From Clostridia bacterium (lineage in GTDB: Bacteria; Bacillota; Clostridia; Oscillospirales; Acutalibacteraceae), in assembly GCA_900763035.1 (NCBI GenBank), contig CAAFIS010000294.1, forward strand, positions 1-6,505: a DNA stretch of 6,505 nt. The letters are read 5' to 3'. Positions 4,436 through 6,505 of this stretch are shown piece after piece; within the stretch, counting starts at the first letter, position 1, and each line of letters starts with the position of its first letter. The translations under genes and the position numbers were made by a program. Below the pieces are notes generated by a model, which ran no database searches, was not told the origin of the DNA, and saw nothing but the letters and a program-made list of their open reading frames with translations.

Positions 4436-6505
4436 TGCAGCGCGCGAGACCGATCTTTTTGTCCGGCTTTGCTGAGGAGCGCAATGTCCGTGCGGGCTTT
4501 CGGCTGGACTTCACCGCCAAAAACGGCACCCGGCCGGCGCTCATGATCGGCGGCCGCACGTTTTGGAAGGTGTTTTTGGACGGCGAGCTGCTGACGGCCG
4601 GCCCCGCGCGCGGCGCGCACGGGACGCTGATGATCGATGAGCTTCCTCTGTCCGGCTGCGGCGACGGCAAAACGCACCGCATCGCGATCGAGGTCGCGAG
4701 CCAAAACGTCCCCGGCCTGCAGGAAGAAACGGGCGAGCCGGGCGTGCTGATCGCCGAGGTCGCGGCGGACGGCGAGGTGCTGGCCGCCACCGGTGCGGAT
4801 ACGGCGGCCGTGCGGCTGACGCAGGCCGCCGCGGCGGTGGAGGCGTACTCCCACGCCCGCCCGATGAACGAGCTGTATCATCTGGGTCAAAGCTACTTCG
4901 CTTGGCGCACGGCTGACGGCGCGCTGCCCGGCGTGTGGCCGGTCGAGGAGCTGCCGGCAGCGGACCGTCTGCTGCCGCGCGACGTGCCGCTGCCGGATCT
5001 GACCGTGCATATGGATGCACGCCTGACCGGCGCGGCGGATATCCGCCCGGATCCTTCGGCCGATGTCGCACCGTATCATTACGAAACGCCGGAAAAGCTG
5101 GCCGCCGTGCCGGAGCACCCGTCCATCGAGCGGGCGCGGGATATCGCCCTGCCGTTCTCCGGACGGCTGACGCAGACAGATGACTGCATCACGGTACAAA
5201 GCGATGCCCCGTTCGCGCTGGACTTCACGCTGGATCGGCCGCTGGCCGGGTTCGTTCGCTGCCGCTTTACGGTGGACGGGGACAGCACCGTCGACCTGAT
5301 CCATGCCGATCGTTTGGACGAGCGCGACGGCACGCCGTGCGCCCGGCGGCCGGACGGCTGCAACGATGCGCTGCGGCTGCACTGCCCGCCCGGCACCTAC
5401 GACTTCGAGAGCTTTTTGCCCTATTTCACCCGCTACCTCCGCGTGGTGCTGTCCAAGGGACACGGCCTGACCGTGCACGCGTGCGGCGTGCGCGAGTTCT
5501 CCTGCGGCGAGGAGCTGCGCGCCGCGTTTTCCTGCGCGGATGCCGCGCTCTGCCGGATCTTTTCGGCAGCCGAGGAAACGTACCGTGCCAACGCCGTGGA
5601 CGTGTTCATGGATTGCCCGGACCGCGAGCGCGGCGGCTGGCTGTGCGACGGCCTGTGGACGGCGCGCACCGAGCGGCTGCTCACCGGCCAAACGACGGTC
5701 GGCCGCGCGATGCTGCAGCGGTATGCCGACCGGTGGCTCGTTGACCGCAGCGAGCCGGGCTTCGCCTGCTGCTACCCCTCCGGGCTGGACGCGCAGATGC
5801 CTACGTGGTCGATGTTCTTCCTTCTGCAATTGGACGAATACCGCCGCATGAGCGGCGACGATACGCTGCCCGCCGCCCTGCGCGAGCACGTGGACGCTTT
5901 CCTCTCGTTTCTCGAAGCGTTCGAGGACGCGAACGGCCTCCTGCGCGATCTGCCGGGCTGGATCTTCGTCGATTGGTCGTGCGCCAACGACCAAAGCCAC
6001 ACGCAGCCGGTGTCCACGGCGGTCAACGCCATGTATGCCGCCGCGCTCGATGCGGCCGACCGGCTGTACGGCCGACCGGCGTCCGCGCAGAAGGCTGCGC
6101 GGCTGCGCCGCCGTCTGGCAGCGCTCGCCGATCCGGCGCGCTTCGGCTTTTTCCCGGATGTGCCGGGCGGCACGCTGTTTTCGGAGGCGTGCCAGTATTA
6201 CCTGTTCTGGCTGGGAGTCACCGATCCCGGCACGTCGCCGGAGCTGTTCGACCGTCTCGTGCACGAGCACGGGCCGTGCCCCGACCGGCCGCCGGTGTTC
6301 CCGAACGCCGGCGCGGCGGAGGTGTTCATCGCCCTGACCGTGCGGCTGGAGATGCTGGCCCGCGCCGGGCGCGGCGATGCGCTGCGGCGCGAGCTGACCG
6401 CCCTGTTCGACCAAATGATCGACAACGAACCCGGCACGCTGAGGGAAACGCAAGGCGGGCAAAGCTACCGCTGCCACGGGTTCGCCTCGCACGCGGCGGA
6501 GTGGC
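4429..6505 (+). CDS. GH78-superfamily alpha-L-rhamnosidase-like protein (C-terminus outside window)
   Basis: The frame is open for 692 codons to the right edge. No signal peptide is present. An N-terminal beta-sandwich contains WKVFLDGELLTAGPARG (46-62), the usual 'x-V-x-L-x-G-x-x-x-x-G-P-x-R' pattern of the GH78 accessory domain. Further beta domains fill about 120-375. The (alpha/alpha)6 catalytic domain begins near 380, with the signature DCPDRERGGWLCD (395-407). D395, E400 and D407 keep the spacing of the substrate-binding and acid residues I recall for Bacillus RhaB. SEACQYY (585-591) and HGFASH (683-688) follow, and E673 in GTLRE is the likely general base. This matches the RERxGWLCD subgroup rather than the classical RDERLGWTGD form. 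Family members usually continue with a C-terminal beta domain, which is probably missing here. Partnered with the upstream GH106-like enzyme, it probably removes L-rhamnose or a related sugar inside the cell. Catalytic assignments are by motif only. Confidence 0.8.
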   Translation, partial: MLMQRARPIFLSGFAEERNVRAGFRLDFTAKNGTRPALMIGGRTFWKVFLDGELLTAGPARGAHGTLMIDELPLSGCGDGKTHRIAIEVASQNVPGLQEETGEPGVLIAEVAADGEVLAATGADTAAVRLTQAAAAVEAYSHARPMNELYHLGQSYFAWRTADGALPGVWPVEELPAADRLLPRDVPLPDLTVHMDARLTGAADIRPDPSADVAPYHYETPEKLAAVPEHPSIERARDIALPFSGRLTQTDDCITVQSDAPFALDFTLDRPLAGFVRCRFTVDGDSTVDLIHADRLDERDGTPCARRPDGCNDALRLHCPPGTYDFESFLPYFTRYLRVVLSKGHGLTVHACGVREFSCGEELRAAFSCADAALCRIFSAAEETYRANAVDVFMDCPDRERGGWLCDGLWTARTERLLTGQTTVGRAMLQRYADRWLVDRSEPGFACCYPSGLDAQMPTWSMFFLLQLDEYRRMSGDDTLPAALREHVDAFLSFLEAFEDANGLLRDLPGWIFVDWSCANDQSHTQPVSTAVNAMYAAALDAADRLYGRPASAQKAARLRRRLAALADPARFGFFPDVPGGTLFSEACQYYLFWLGVTDPGTSPELFDRLVHEHGPCPDRPPVFPNAGAAEVFIALTVRLEMLARAGRGDALRRELTALFDQMIDNEPGTLRETQGGQSYRCHGFASHAAEW

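Noticed and set aside
4435..4437. ATG 4435 as the start of the GH78-like gene (1-nt overlap with the upstream stop)
   Set aside because: Spacing from GGAGG would be 12 nt, against 6 nt for ATG 4429, so 4429 is preferred, although 4435 is not excluded.
4243..6492. Minus-strand ORF of 749 codons under the GH78-like gene
   Set aside because: Same explanation: an antisense shadow with low-complexity R/A/Q/V/H composition and no recognised motif, whereas the sense frame carries the GH78 signature.

Overview
The window is GC-rich, with strong G/C preference at third codon positions. It carries Gram-positive hallmarks: consensus AGGAGG-type ribosome binding sites, promoters with extended -10 elements, and a TasA/CalY-type secreted protein with a SipW-dependent signal peptide. 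The best guess is a high-GC member of the Firmicutes (Bacillota, class Clostridia; gut or plant-matter associated). Nothing here fixes the genus.

Layout. Positions 1-1041 (minus strand) hold the first 347 residues of a TasA/CalY-like, SipW-dependent surface or matrix protein whose C-terminus lies beyond the left edge. Positions 1042-1573 are a divergent intergenic region of about 530 bp. It contains a leftward promoter (1146-1174) with a structured leader of about 100 nt (hairpins at 1086-1130 and 1065-1078), a nested inverted repeat (1284-1342) that overlaps a doubtful 72-codon minus-strand ORF, and an AT-rich rightward promoter/operator zone (about 1441-1510). Positions 1574-4435 (plus) encode a 953-residue multidomain glycosidase of the GH106-like (alpha-L-rhamnosidase-like) type, with a TIM-barrel catalytic part, a glutamine-amidotransferase-like domain, a discoidin (F5/8 type C-like) domain and a C-terminal beta domain. 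Positions 4429 to the right edge (plus) encode the first 692 residues of a GH78-superfamily alpha-L-rhamnosidase-like protein. It overlaps the preceding gene by 7 nt and has its own strong ribosome binding site.

How they fit together. The two plus-strand genes are translationally coupled and unrelated in fold, but both belong to groups linked to removal of terminal L-rhamnose or similar deoxy-sugars from glycans. Neither shows a signal peptide, so they probably act in the cytoplasm on imported rhamnose-containing oligosaccharides or glycosides. The divergent TasA-like gene has a separate promoter and leader and is probably an independent surface-fibre function. No transporter, regulator, tRNA, rRNA, CRISPR array or insertion sequence is visible. 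All long antisense ORFs are explained as GC-bias shadows of these three genes.
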